A stretch of DNA of 64,000 nucleotides from Erysipelotrichaceae bacterium. Lineage in GTDB: Bacteria > Bacillota_I > Bacilli_A > Erysipelotrichales > Coprobacillaceae. Shown here piece after piece: positions 17,176 through 24,819 of the stretch (positions within the stretch are counted from its first letter, which is position 1; each line of letters starts with the position of its first letter). A program made the translations under genes and the position numbers. Where the stretch lies: the NCBI GenBank assembly GCA_018365815.1, contig JAGZJH010000016.1, forward strand, positions 1 to 64,000. The letters are read 5' to 3'. Below the pieces are notes generated by a model, which was given only the letters and a program-made list of their open reading frames with translations, was not told the DNA's origin and made no database searches.

Positions 17176-17376
17176 TTATTCCACCTCTTGATTGTTTTCC
17201 ATCACTTCAACAATTTGTTTTTCAAATTCTGACAATTGTTGATGACATGTTTTTGAAAGTTCCATCCCTTCTTTAAATAACTCAATTGATTTTTCTAATG
17301 ATTCATCATTTTTTTCTAATAACTTTACTATTTCATCTAAACGTTTCATAGATGCTTCTAATGATAATTTATCCAT
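17176..17376 (-). CDS. xseB: Exodeoxyribonuclease VII small subunit
   Basis: A 66-residue helical hairpin of standard family length, with the conserved SLEASMKRLDEIVKLLE opening and SLEKSIELFKEGMEL. It associates in several copies with XseA. It overlaps the end of xseA by 8 nt and uses the AAGGAG found in the final xseA codons. Confidence 0.94.
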   Translation of the reverse strand: MDKLSLEASMKRLDEIVKLLEKNDESLEKSIELFKEGMELSKTCHQQLSEFEKQIVEVMENNQEVE

Positions 17377-18700
17377 CTTTTTTCTCCTTTACAATCACTT
17401 TTAATTCCCCTTTATTTAAAAAAATATTTAACTCATCATTGATGTTTAAGTTTGTACTATCGTTTACTAAATGATCCTGCTTATAAACTAAAGAATATCC
17501 CCGTTTTAAAATATTTAACGGACTTACCAGTTCTAATTGTGCTAATAAGTGAGCATAATTTTTCTTGTTTTGATTTAACTGTTCTAATGTATAGTTTTTG
17601 ATTTTATTTTCTTGTTCTATTAATTGATAACGTGTTTTATCTAAAAACTGTTGGCTTAAATAGTTAAGTTTTTGATAGTTTAAATGATGGGTATTTTTTA
17701 AGTTTTGATATGAATTCTCAATTGAACGAAGTAGTCTCAATTGGTTTTGTTCTAATTTTATATGATAGTCTTTTAATAGATATTGCGGGTTTTTAAATAT
17801 GTGATGATGCGTTAATTGATTTAGATGCTGTTTTTTATTTGCTAATTGATAATTTATAAGTGTTTGCATATAACTCATTGTCGTCTGAATTGATTCGATA
17901 ATTTCTAAATAATTAGGGACTGCTAAATTTGCTGCACCAGTTGGTGTCGGTGCACGTTTGTCAGCCACATAATCAATTAAAGTAAAATCACTTTCATGTC
18001 CTACGCCACTAATAATAGGTGTTTTAGCTTGATATACAGTGCGAATGACTTTTTCATGATTAAAACTCCATAAATCTTCGATTGATCCACCACCACGAGC
18101 AATAATTAAAACATCTAAATGTTGTCTATCAGCGATTTTAATCTTTTGAACAATATCTAAATAAGCGTTATTTCCTTGCACTAATGTTGGAAATATCACA
18201 ATTTTAGTAATCGGATAACGCTGATGAATAGTTTTTAAAATATCTTGTAAAGCAGCACTAGGATTTGCACAGATGACCCCTATCTTACTTGGATAAAGTG
18301 GTAATGTTTTTTTATGACTAGGATCAAATAAACCTTCTTCAAACAATTTTTTCTTTAATTGTTCGTATTCTAAAAATAATTGCCCCATACCATCAAGTTC
18401 AACACTATAAACATATAGTTGGAAATTTCCTGCACTTTCATACACAGATAAACTTCCAACTATTAGCACTTTTAATCCATCTTGTAATTTTATTTTAAGC
18501 CTGCTTGCATAACTTGAAAACATCACCGCATTTATTCTTGCTTTGTCATCTTTTAAAGTAAAATAGAGATGACCAGAATGATGTGCTTTAAAATTTGAAA
18601 TTTCACCTTGTAAAAATATTCGCTTTAAATGTGTATCTTGATCTAATTTCGCTTTTAAATAACGATTTAAAGCTGATACTGTTAAATATTTTTGTTCCAT
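17369..18700 (-). CDS. xseA: Exodeoxyribonuclease VII large subunit
   Basis: A 443-residue nuclease that degrades single-stranded DNA. An N-terminal OB fold (about 1-100; FLQGEISNFKAHHSGHLYF) precedes the catalytic domain with IARGGGSIEDLWSFN and SGVGHESDFTLIDYVAD, followed by a long coiled-coil region. The start overlaps the nusB stop by one base (TAATG) and has no independent ribosome site, implying coupling to nusB. In Bacillus folD separates nusB and xseA; here it is absent. Confidence 0.95.
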   Translation of the reverse strand: MEQKYLTVSALNRYLKAKLDQDTHLKRIFLQGEISNFKAHHSGHLYFTLKDDKARINAVMFSSYASRLKIKLQDGLKVLIVGSLSVYESAGNFQLYVYSVELDGMGQLFLEYEQLKKKLFEEGLFDPSHKKTLPLYPSKIGVICANPSAALQDILKTIHQRYPITKIVIFPTLVQGNNAYLDIVQKIKIADRQHLDVLIIARGGGSIEDLWSFNHEKVIRTVYQAKTPIISGVGHESDFTLIDYVADKRAPTPTGAANLAVPNYLEIIESIQTTMSYMQTLINYQLANKKQHLNQLTHHHIFKNPQYLLKDYHIKLEQNQLRLLRSIENSYQNLKNTHHLNYQKLNYLSQQFLDKTRYQLIEQENKIKNYTLEQLNQNKKNYAHLLAQLELVSPLNILKRGYSLVYKQDHLVNDSTNLNINDELNIFLNKGELKVIVKEKKDG

Positions 18701-19113
18701 TACAAAATTGAGTGAAGTATTCCGTTAATAAATTTATAAGCACCTTCATCACAATACTCTTTTGTTAATAAAACTGCTTCATTAATTGCAATACGCTTAT
18801 CTGTCTCTAATTCTAATATTTCACACGCTGCAACATTTAAAATAGCTAATTCAAATTTAGAAAGTCTATCAATTGTCCAACCTTTTTTTAAATGACGTGC
18901 AATTTCTCCACAATATTGTGAAAGGTTGTTTAGCGTTGTTTCAAATAATGCGATTGCAAATTGACAAGCTTCTTCATCTTGAAGTAATTCTTGATCATCT
19001 AAAATAAATTCTTTAATTTCATTAACATCAGCAAGTGATTCTCCCAGTACTAAATACTGATATATTCCGATTACCGCATTTTTTCTAGCAATTTGTCGAC
19101 GCGTTTTTCCCAT
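18700..19113 (-). CDS. nusB: Transcription antitermination protein NusB
   Basis: A 137-residue helical protein that binds boxA RNA with NusE (S10) during rRNA transcription. The family core is visible: KTRRQIARKNAVIGIYQYL at the start and RLSKFELAILNVAACEILEL plus AINEAVLLTKEYCDEGAYKFINGIL near the end. The ATG at 19113 is chosen over an in-frame TTG at 19119 because GGAGG lies 7 nt from the ATG and only 1 nt from the TTG. A TATAAT -10 box at 19146-19151 may start this operon. Confidence 0.93.
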   Translation of the reverse strand: MGKTRRQIARKNAVIGIYQYLVLGESLADVNEIKEFILDDQELLQDEEACQFAIALFETTLNNLSQYCGEIARHLKKGWTIDRLSKFELAILNVAACEILELETDKRIAINEAVLLTKEYCDEGAYKFINGILHSIL

Positions 19114-19165
19114 TGTCAATCCTCCAATACTTTCTTACATATTTTATTATAATATCATATCTTAT

Positions 19166-19190
19166 AAAAAAAAACCAGTTTAAAACTGGT
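19166..19190 (-). terminator. Intrinsic terminator of the Asp23-family gene
   Basis: Minus-strand ACCAGTTT/AAACTGGT stem followed by nine T; a second partial copy of the arm (AACTGGT) lies next to it. Confidence 0.85.
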
Positions 19191-19196
19191 AACTGG

Positions 19197-19538
19197 TTAA
19201 AATTCTACTCCTATGACATTTACATTCACTGCTTTAGGTTTAATATTTGACATTTCCATGATTGAACGTGTCACTTTTTCTTGAATTTGTTTTGAAACAG
19301 TACTAGCCACAACTCCATAAGTAATCTTAATATTAATGAAGATTGTTAAATCTGTGCCATCTAATTCACTGACAATAGATCCTTTATTGTAAGAAAAAAT
19401 ACCTTGTGAATCATCAATATGCACACCTTCCACTTCTTTGGCTGCTTTTTCTGCAATTAAATTAAAAACAGGAAGTCCTATATTGATTTTTCCAAATTTA
19501 TTGTTTGATGGATTACTATAATATATATTTTGTGCCAT
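19197..19538 (-). CDS. yqhY: Asp23/Gls24-family protein (YqhY-like)
   Basis: A 113-residue cytosolic protein. The family pattern is clear: KINIGLPVFNLIAEKAAKEVEGV, then DLTIFINIKITYGVVASTVSKQIQEKV, ending VNVNVIGVEF. YqhY of Bacillus lies between accBC and nusB and influences acetyl-CoA carboxylase; here accBC is absent but the link with nusB remains. Asp23 proteins are membrane-associated or envelope-stress factors. It is expressed as a single gene with its own promoter and terminator. Confidence 0.9.
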   Translation of the reverse strand: MAQNIYYSNPSNNKFGKINIGLPVFNLIAEKAAKEVEGVHIDDSQGIFSYNKGSIVSELDGTDLTIFINIKITYGVVASTVSKQIQEKVTRSIMEMSNIKPKAVNVNVIGVEF

Positions 19539-19563
19539 AAAAAACTCTCCTTTACTTACTTAC

Positions 19564-19592
19564 ATTGTATAAAAAAATCTGTCAAATTACAA
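19564..19592 (-). promoter_or_regulatory. Promoter of the Asp23-family gene
   Basis: Minus-strand -35 TTGTAA (19587-19592), 17-nt spacer, -10 TACAAT (19564-19569). Confidence 0.55.
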
Positions 19593-19620
19593 GACATATG
19601 TCATGTTTTATCATAAATGA

Positions 19621-19644
19621 AAAGCTTACCCTATGGCAAGCTTT
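19621..19644 (-). terminator. Terminator of spoIIIAH
   Basis: Ten-pair stem (AAAGCTTGCC with GGTAAGCTTT on the minus strand, one G-U) with an ATAG loop, followed by TCATTT. Confidence 0.7.
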
Positions 19645-19650
19645 GTTTTA

Positions 19651-20127
19651 TTATGAAATAAATTTAACCTCAATTAAATATTTACTATCTAATAACTGAT
19701 AAGAAGTGTTAATTATTTTAGTGACTTCTTCACTTGTCCCATTTTCTTTTTTGACATTAATACGAGCCACTTGGTCGCTCAATTCCACAAACACCTCTTC
19801 ATAACCTAGTTCTTTGATATTTGTTGTTAATTGATTTTCTAATTCTTTATTAACATTAACCATATCAATTTTTTCTAAGGCCTCTGTAATTTGTGCCACA
19901 CTACTTGATGAAGAAGCGATTATGGCATTATAGCCAGCTACTTCATTATTACGTCTCGTTTCTAAATCGTCTTTAAGAGCAGAAAAATCTATTGTATCCT
20001 CATTTTCATTTTGAACTATATCGTTAACCGGTAATGTTGTATCAACAGGTGGAAGTAGTATATAGTAGATGGATAGCATCAATATTAAACTAAAAAGTGA
20101 TAGAAATGTTAAAGCCTGTTTGTTCAT
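19651..20127 (-). CDS. spoIIIAH: SpoIIIAH-like sporulation channel protein
   Basis: A 158-residue protein with one N-terminal membrane helix (about 7-26), an acidic linker and a C-terminal YscJ/FliF-like ring-building domain (about 60-158; DDLETRRNNEVAGYNAII, then EEVTKIINTSYQLLDSKYLIEVKFIS). In Bacillus it sits in the mother-cell membrane and joins SpoIIQ of the forespore in the feeding channel. Its location between efp and the Asp23/nusB genes matches the end of the Bacillus spoIIIA operon. Here it is monocistronic and spoIIIAA-AG are absent from the locus. An AAAGGAG site precedes the ATG. Confidence 0.85.
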   Translation of the reverse strand: MNKQALTFLSLFSLILMLSIYYILLPPVDTTLPVNDIVQNENEDTIDFSALKDDLETRRNNEVAGYNAIIASSSSSVAQITEALEKIDMVNVNKELENQLTTNIKELGYEEVFVELSDQVARINVKKENGTSEEVTKIINTSYQLLDSKYLIEVKFIS

Positions 20128-20196
20128 GTCATCTTCTCCTTTCTATGTAGACACTCTAATATATGCAAAAGTTTGAAGAATATGAAAAAAAACATT

Positions 20197-20228
20197 AAAA
20201 AAGACATATCATCATTGATATATCTTTT
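20197..20228 (-). terminator. Intrinsic terminator of efp
   Basis: Stem AAAAGACATATCA with TGATATATCTTTT (one non-canonical pair), 4-nt loop, just past the efp stop. Confidence 0.8.
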
Positions 20229-20237
20229 AAAACTTAT

Positions 20238-20795
20238 TTAAGCTCTACCTACATATTTTCCATCAACAGTGCTTACAATAACAACTTCACCTTCACTGAT
20301 AAATAAAGGAACTTTAATTTGGAAGCCTGTTTCAATAGTTGCGTTTTTAGTTGCTCCAGTTGCAGTATCTCCTTTAACAGCAGGTTCAGTTTCAGTAATT
20401 GTAAAAGGAACATTAATAGGTAATGCAACTCCTAAAACTTCTCCTTCAAAACTTGTGACTTCAACTTCATCACTAGGTTTTAAGAAGTTAATTTCCCATT
20501 TCAAATTTTCTGAAGGGATTTCAATTTGTTCATAAGTTTCATTATCCATGAAAACTAATAAATCTCCGCTATCATATAAATATTGCATTTTTCTTTTATC
20601 AATATGTGCTCTAGCTACTTTATCGTTTCCACCAAAAGTTGTTTCAGTAGTTGACCCAGTACGCATATTTTTCATTTTTACTTTAACATTTGCAGCAGAT
20701 CTAGCTGTTTTATTATGGCTAGCTTCTAAAACAACATATAAATTTCCATCAACTTGGAAAGTCATTCCTGGTCTTAAATCTCCAACACCAATCAT
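20238..20795 (-). CDS. efp: Translation elongation factor P with atypical loop (Arg32)
   Basis: A 185-residue three-domain EF-P that rescues ribosomes stalled at proline stretches. KOW domain 1 (1-65), OB domains 2 (FMDNETYEQIEI) and 3 (ETEPAVKGDTATGATKNATIETG, ending GKYVGRA) are all present. The domain 1 loop, which reads KPGKGAAF in Bacillus, here reads KTARSAAN, so the normally modified lysine at residue 32 is arginine and the flanking glycines are lost. It has its own promoter, so it is not obligately part of the comG transcript. Confidence 0.95.
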   Translation of the reverse strand: MIGVGDLRPGMTFQVDGNLYVVLEASHNKTARSAANVKVKMKNMRTGSTTETTFGGNDKVARAHIDKRKMQYLYDSGDLLVFMDNETYEQIEIPSENLKWEINFLKPSDEVEVTSFEGEVLGVALPINVPFTITETEPAVKGDTATGATKNATIETGFQIKVPLFISEGEVVIVSTVDGKYVGRA

Positions 20796-20851
20796 TATTT
20801 CATTCTCCTATTCTCTATTTTTTAATAAGGGTACACCCTTAACAACATTAA

Positions 20852-20880
20852 ATTATAGCAAATTTTAAGCACGAAGTGAA
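20852..20880 (-). promoter_or_regulatory. Probable efp promoter
   Basis: Minus-strand -35 TTCACT (20875-20880), 17-nt spacer, extended -10 TGCTATAAT (20852-20857), overlapping the end of the upstream membrane-protein gene. A short hairpin TAAGGG/CCCTTA (20826-20841) opens the predicted leader. Confidence 0.45.
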
Positions 20881-21200
20881 GAAATAATAATAAAAGAATA
20901 TAAAAAATTTGATAAAAATAAGTGTAATATGTTAAAGAAATCCAAAACAAAGACTGAACTTGCCATTTCTAATATTAGAAAAATAAAACTTGAGACAAGG
21001 ATTAAAACATATTTGTTCATTTTTAAATAATTAATAATAAAAACAAATAGATAACTTAATATCATTCCGCCAATAAGAGAAGTCACTACTTTAAGTAAGG
21101 TCATTTCATAAAAAAACGATTGAGTTAAAAATAAAAAAGTAATGAATTGAAAAAAAAGCCATAATAAAAAGCTATAAATAGATAATGATAAAATTTTCAT
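20865..21200 (-). CDS. Small four-helix membrane protein after comGG, unknown function
   Basis: A 111-residue, almost entirely hydrophobic protein with four predicted helices (about 5-27, 33-58, 64-87 and 88-108) and very few charges. A GGGGTGG ribosome site precedes the ATG. It lies 29 nt after comGG and before efp, so it is probably the last gene of the comG transcript. A YqhR-type membrane protein sits near efp in Bacillus and is a possible relative by position and topology only. No conserved motif is recognised. Confidence 0.6.
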   Translation of the reverse strand: MKILSLSIYSFLLWLFFQFITFLFLTQSFFYEMTLLKVVTSLIGGMILSYLFVFIINYLKMNKYVLILVSSFIFLILEMASSVFVLDFFNILHLFLSNFLYSFIIISSLRA

Positions 21201-21229
21201 TAAACCACCCCAATAGAAGTATTGAAAAA

Positions 21230-21595
21230 TTATTCGGATTTATACGTCCATTCATCAATAATTTTATTTTTGTGATTAAAGCGTCCATGAATACTGTAAC
21301 ACTTATTAAAACAAACACGACTGTTTAAAATAGAATAATCCTCTTGAACCTCACTTTGATAATCTAAAGTAAAGTCATCATATTCGATATAATATTCTTC
21401 ACTACGATCATAATAATAACTAAAATAAGAAGTTAAAATTAATTCAACAGCTTTTTGTTTTTCAATAATTAAATTGTTTTTTAAAGTTTGGCTATCTTGA
21501 TTAACAATATGAATAAAAACAAGTAAAAAAGAGATTAAAAACATAAAAATAACTAAAGTTTGTTTTAAAACAAATCCATATTTAACCTTCTTCAA
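21230..21595 (-). CDS. comGG: Competence pseudopilus minor component ComGG-like
   Basis: A 121-residue protein with a short positively charged N-terminus, a G-FVLKQ prepilin-like junction and one helix (about 11-32), then a charged, tyrosine-rich periplasmic part with two cysteines. The residue at +5 is not glutamate, a weak prepilin site as seen in other ComGG proteins. The start codon is TTG with AAAGGTGAT 5 nt upstream, and the frame overlaps comGF by 14 nt. Assignment is by position as seventh gene of the comG operon; the sequence itself is poorly conserved. Confidence 0.7.
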   Translation of the reverse strand: MKKVKYGFVLKQTLVIFMFLISFLLVFIHIVNQDSQTLKNNLIIEKQKAVELILTSYFSYYYDRSEEYYIEYDDFTLDYQSEVQEDYSILNSRVCFNKCYSIHGRFNHKNKIIDEWTYKSE

Positions 21596-21989
21596 CTCTC
21601 ATCACCTTTATAATTCTTGAAAACCATTCTTCATTTCTTCTTATTTTAATCACACAATAATCATTAATTTCAAAATCAATTTCATCAACGTTAAATAACA
21701 AAATTTCAAAACCATCTTGTTTAATCAAACGATGTTGATTTAATGATAATTTATAAGGTTGACTTTCAATTTGATAACTTAACTCTTGATTTGAAACTTC
21801 TAAATGATTAGCTTTAATTAAATATTGTTGTAATTGTTTACACACTAGATCAATATCATGATAGTCATAATTTGGTTTTTCTACTTTTTTTAAATTTGTT
21901 ATACTATTTAATAACCCTACGCTTACCAAACTACTAATTGCTATTGTAAATAATACTTCTACTAATACAAAACCAGATTTAACGCCCAT
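21582..21989 (-). CDS. comGF: Competence minor pseudopilin ComGF-like
   Basis: A 135-residue protein with a type IV prepilin N-terminus: short leader MGVKSG, then FVLVEVLF with glutamate at +5 of the mature protein and a helix to about residue 30. The soluble part carries KLSLNQHRLIKQDGFEILLF, similar to the Pfam ComGF family. GGAGGA precedes the ATG. The gene overlaps comGE by 28 nt. It would help prime pseudopilus assembly for DNA uptake. Confidence 0.8.
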   Translation of the reverse strand: MGVKSGFVLVEVLFTIAISSLVSVGLLNSITNLKKVEKPNYDYHDIDLVCKQLQQYLIKANHLEVSNQELSYQIESQPYKLSLNQHRLIKQDGFEILLFNVDEIDFEINDYCVIKIRRNEEWFSRIIKVMRVEEG

Positions 21990-22180
21990 TCTAAATCCTC
22001 CACAGGTAAAAACAGTGAATGTAATTTTTCTTCAATTGATTCGATTTGAAGACGATAATTTTTTTGTGTTTCAATTTTGTTTTTATAAACAATGATAATA
22101 GATTGGTAAATCATCACAATGACAATACTTAAAATACTAAAGGCAAATAAACTTTCTAACAAACTAAACCCTTTTTTCAA
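21962..22180 (-). CDS. comGE: Competence minor pseudopilin ComGE-like
   Basis: A 72-residue protein with leader MKKG and prepilin signature FSLLESLFAF (E at +5), then one hydrophobic helix and a short coiled region. The initiation codon is TTG within the end of comGD (17-nt overlap), with CAGGACG upstream. At 72 residues it is shorter than the roughly 115 of Bacillus ComGE. It is called by operon position and the prepilin motif. Confidence 0.75.
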   Translation of the reverse strand: MKKGFSLLESLFAFSILSIVIVMIYQSIIIVYKNKIETQKNYRLQIESIEEKLHSLFLPVEDLEWALNLVLY

Positions 22181-22472
22181 AATAAAAACGTCCTGCCCCT
22201 AATTGAATAATACAATTAAATTTTTCAAAATGAATAGTACTTGCATGATTAATGTTTCCATTTTCATTAAATGTTAAATGGTTATAATCCAATGCTTGAG
22301 TTTGTTTACTTACCATTGCTTCACTTTGTTTATAATAAAGATAACTTTCAACTTCTAAACAATCTAAAGATTTAACTTTTTGTTGATTAGGAGAACTAAA
22401 AATCATTAATACTAATAATATAGATAATACAAATAATGCTTCAATTAAAGTAAATCCCTTTTTAAGATGCAT
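22164..22472 (-). CDS. comGD: Competence minor pseudopilin ComGD-like
   Basis: A 102-residue prepilin: leader MHLKKG, then FTLIEALFVLSILLVLMIF, with processing expected at G-F by the ComC peptidase. The start at 22472 is preferred over upstream ATGs (to 22508) because it gives a normal six-residue leader and follows AGTGATGG; the alternatives would add 12 residues before it. It overlaps the end of comGC by 11 nt. Confidence 0.8.
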   Translation of the reverse strand: MHLKKGFTLIEALFVLSILLVLMIFSSPNQQKVKSLDCLEVESYLYYKQSEAMVSKQTQALDYNHLTFNENGNINHASTIHFEKFNCIIQLGAGRFYFEKRV

Positions 22473-22755
22473 AGGCTTGTCCATCACTAATATAAATACT
22501 TGCATCATTTGGGCATGTACGTTGATTTTCTTTTAGTAATCCTTGACTGATTAACTCATCAATTGAATTTGGCAGTTCGCCATATTGAATTTCATACATG
22601 ACAATATTACTATTAATCGTTTCTAGTAACATCTCACATCCTTTATCTTTAACTACTTTATTTTTACTTGTAATATTAGGAACAACTACTAATAAAATTA
22701 CCATCATTATTGCAATTACAAATAAACTCTCTATTAGCGTAAAACCTTTTTTCAC
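22462..22755 (-). CDS. comGC: Major competence pseudopilin ComGC
   Basis: A 97-residue protein, the main subunit of the competence pseudopilus. Leader MKKG, prepilin signature FTLIESLFVIAIMMVILLVVVP, then a short globular domain with cysteines at CEML and RTCPND that could form a disulfide. The start codon is GTG with GAGGGGGAA upstream, 15 nt after comGB. Size and sequence are standard for ComGC. Confidence 0.9.
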   Translation of the reverse strand: MKKGFTLIESLFVIAIMMVILLVVVPNITSKNKVVKDKGCEMLLETINSNIVMYEIQYGELPNSIDELISQGLLKENQRTCPNDASIYISDGQAYAS

Positions 22756-22770
22756 GCCTATTCCCCCTCT

Positions 22771-23766
22771 CTAAAAATTTTCAAGCATATTCATCATCGG
22801 CATCACCATTCCCATATATATCCCAATAATATAACCCCCGACAATTCCATAAACACCTATAACCATCACAGTAACTTTTTGTTTAATCTTTGTTTCTAAT
22901 AACATTAATGTTGTCGTATAGTATTGGTCTAATAAATTTTGCGGATTTTGATGATGTAATGATAATGTGAAAATAGTTTTAAAATAGTCTTCAAAAAAAG
23001 TAAAATTTTGAATAATTATTTCTAATGCATCACCTTTTAAAATTTGTTCTTTAAATTCAAATACAATCATTTTCAAACATCGATCTTGAATGCGATTCGA
23101 TAATAACTCACACATGGTTTTAAAATCATATTTCATTTTCACTAATTCTTTATAATATAAGCAAAATTTTAGTGTATAGTATTTTTTTAAAAGCTGATGA
23201 AAGAGTGGTATTTTTAACCATCTTTCTAATTGTTCAAAATGTTGTTGTTTTAAAAATAAGAAAAAATATATTGAAATGGCACTTAATAAACCAATGACAA
23301 TTAATAACACCAATGGAAAAACAAATAAAAGATTTAAAAATAATATAGATAGCCATGTTCTTTGAATTTCAAAAGAATGATAAAATTCTAATAATTGTGG
23401 TTGTAAATAAAAAACTGCTACGAATGAAAATAAAAGTAATCCTATTAACAAAAACGCCGGATAAATTAACGACTTTAAAATATGATTTTTTAATTCATCT
23501 TTTTTTCGACAAATTTCTACCGACTTTAAAATCGCTTGATCGACGAAGTTAGTTTCTAAATAAAAAGTAAAAAATTCTAAAAATAAATTATCTTGAATTA
23601 AATAAGTCATTGTTTTTTCAATTGGTTCACCATGATTTAATGAATGTTTAATCTTTTCAATAGGTAATTTTGTAAAAACGAGATTTAAAACATTGAAACT
23701 TTCGATTAATGATTCTTGAGAATTAATTAAACTTGCTAGAGTTTCTAGAATAAGATAACGATTCAA
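22771..23766 (-). CDS. comGB: Competence type II/IV secretion inner-membrane protein ComGB
   Basis: A 331-residue GspF/PilC-type platform protein. Two T2SSF repeats are visible, each a cytoplasmic helical bundle followed by membrane helices (about 102-125, 142-172 and 300-325). The start codon is TTG (LETLASLINSQESL follows), placed 44 nt inside comGA with AGTAGGA upstream. The N-terminus aligns with the family opening, so the overlap is probably real. It anchors the ComGA ATPase. Confidence 0.88.
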   Translation of the reverse strand: MNRYLILETLASLINSQESLIESFNVLNLVFTKLPIEKIKHSLNHGEPIEKTMTYLIQDNLFLEFFTFYLETNFVDQAILKSVEICRKKDELKNHILKSLIYPAFLLIGLLLFSFVAVFYLQPQLLEFYHSFEIQRTWLSILFLNLLFVFPLVLLIVIGLLSAISIYFFLFLKQQHFEQLERWLKIPLFHQLLKKYYTLKFCLYYKELVKMKYDFKTMCELLSNRIQDRCLKMIVFEFKEQILKGDALEIIIQNFTFFEDYFKTIFTLSLHHQNPQNLLDQYYTTTLMLLETKIKQKVTVMVIGVYGIVGGYIIGIYMGMVMPMMNMLENF

Positions 23767-24736
23767 ATTCAGTTCCTACTAAATCCTCTAATCTAATTAA
23801 ACCAACTTCAAGAAGTTGTTGTAAATGATCATTAAATCGAAAATAGTAATTCAATTGGTTTTGATAATATTGTTTCAATTGTTTTAAATCTAACCATTCA
23901 TAAATTGCCGTTGATTGTTCGTAAATCAGCCTTTGACAAATAACTGAAACTAAAACCTCTTTTAAATCCACTAAATTTAACTGTAAATTAAATAATCGTT
24001 GTAATGTCCCAATACAGTCTTTAGCGTGAATCGATGCAAAGACTAAACAACCAGTTAAGGCTAAACGTACTGCAATTTGTGCCGATAATTCATCACGAAT
24101 TTCACCGATCATTACAACATCTGGGTCATGTCTTAATATTTGTCTTAATGCTTTTTCAAAACTTTGTTTTTCATTTGCACTAAGTTGAATTTGTATAAAA
24201 TTTTCTTCAACAATTTCAATTGGATCTTCTATGGTAATAATATTTAGTTTTTGTTGTTGATACATTTCATTAAGTAAAGTATGTAATGTGGTCGATTTGC
24301 CTACACCAGTTGGGCCACTCATTAAAATTAAACCTGCTTGATATTTTAATAATTGATTCAAATACTCAATAGCCGATTTTTGTTTTGTTAAAGCGGTAAT
24401 AGATTTAAACTTCTGTTGTCCAAGAATTCTAATGACCAAATTACTTCCTTGATGTGTTGGAATAAAACTTACCCGCAAAGGGACAAACTGTTCATTGACT
24501 AAAAATTCAAAAGAACCAGTTTTATAAATTAGTTGATAATTTAAATCAATATTTGATTGGAACTTAATATAATTAACTAACTTGTTTCCTTCCTTTAAAT
24601 CAAGCGATGTGTAATTAATAAGTTGTCCTTTAATTCTAAAATCGATATTTAAGAAATTTTGGCGTGAAATTAAATGAATATCACTCGCCTTCTTTTTTAA
24701 AGCTTGATACAAAATCCCTTCAAATACACTTTCCAT
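23723..24736 (-). CDS. comGA: Competence secretion ATPase ComGA
   Basis: A 337-residue GspE/PilB-family hexameric ATPase that powers pseudopilus assembly for natural transformation. Walker A GPTGVGKST is at 141-149, the Asp box ITIEDPIEIVEENFIQ near 180 and Walker B VVMIGEIRD near 205, followed by the His box (VFASIHAKDC). No tetracysteine motif, as usual for ComGA. First gene of a complete comGA-GG operon; AGGAGG precedes the ATG. The prepilin peptidase ComC and ComEA/EC are not in the window. Confidence 0.94.
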   Translation of the reverse strand: MESVFEGILYQALKKKASDIHLISRQNFLNIDFRIKGQLINYTSLDLKEGNKLVNYIKFQSNIDLNYQLIYKTGSFEFLVNEQFVPLRVSFIPTHQGSNLVIRILGQQKFKSITALTKQKSAIEYLNQLLKYQAGLILMSGPTGVGKSTTLHTLLNEMYQQQKLNIITIEDPIEIVEENFIQIQLSANEKQSFEKALRQILRHDPDVVMIGEIRDELSAQIAVRLALTGCLVFASIHAKDCIGTLQRLFNLQLNLVDLKEVLVSVICQRLIYEQSTAIYEWLDLKQLKQYYQNQLNYYFRFNDHLQQLLEVGLIRLEDLVGTEFESLSYSRNSSKFN

Positions 24737-24790
24737 TTTTTCACCTCCTATTATTTATTATCAATTTAGTTCATAAATACTAGAAAATTA

Positions 24791-24814
24791 AAAAAAGAGT
24801 TCAACAATGAACCC
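24791..24814 (-). terminator. Intrinsic terminator of the LTA synthase-like gene
   Basis: Minus-strand 7-bp stem GGGTTCA/TGAACTC (one G-U) with a TTGT loop and T7. Confidence 0.85.
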
Positions 24815-24819
24815 TATCA

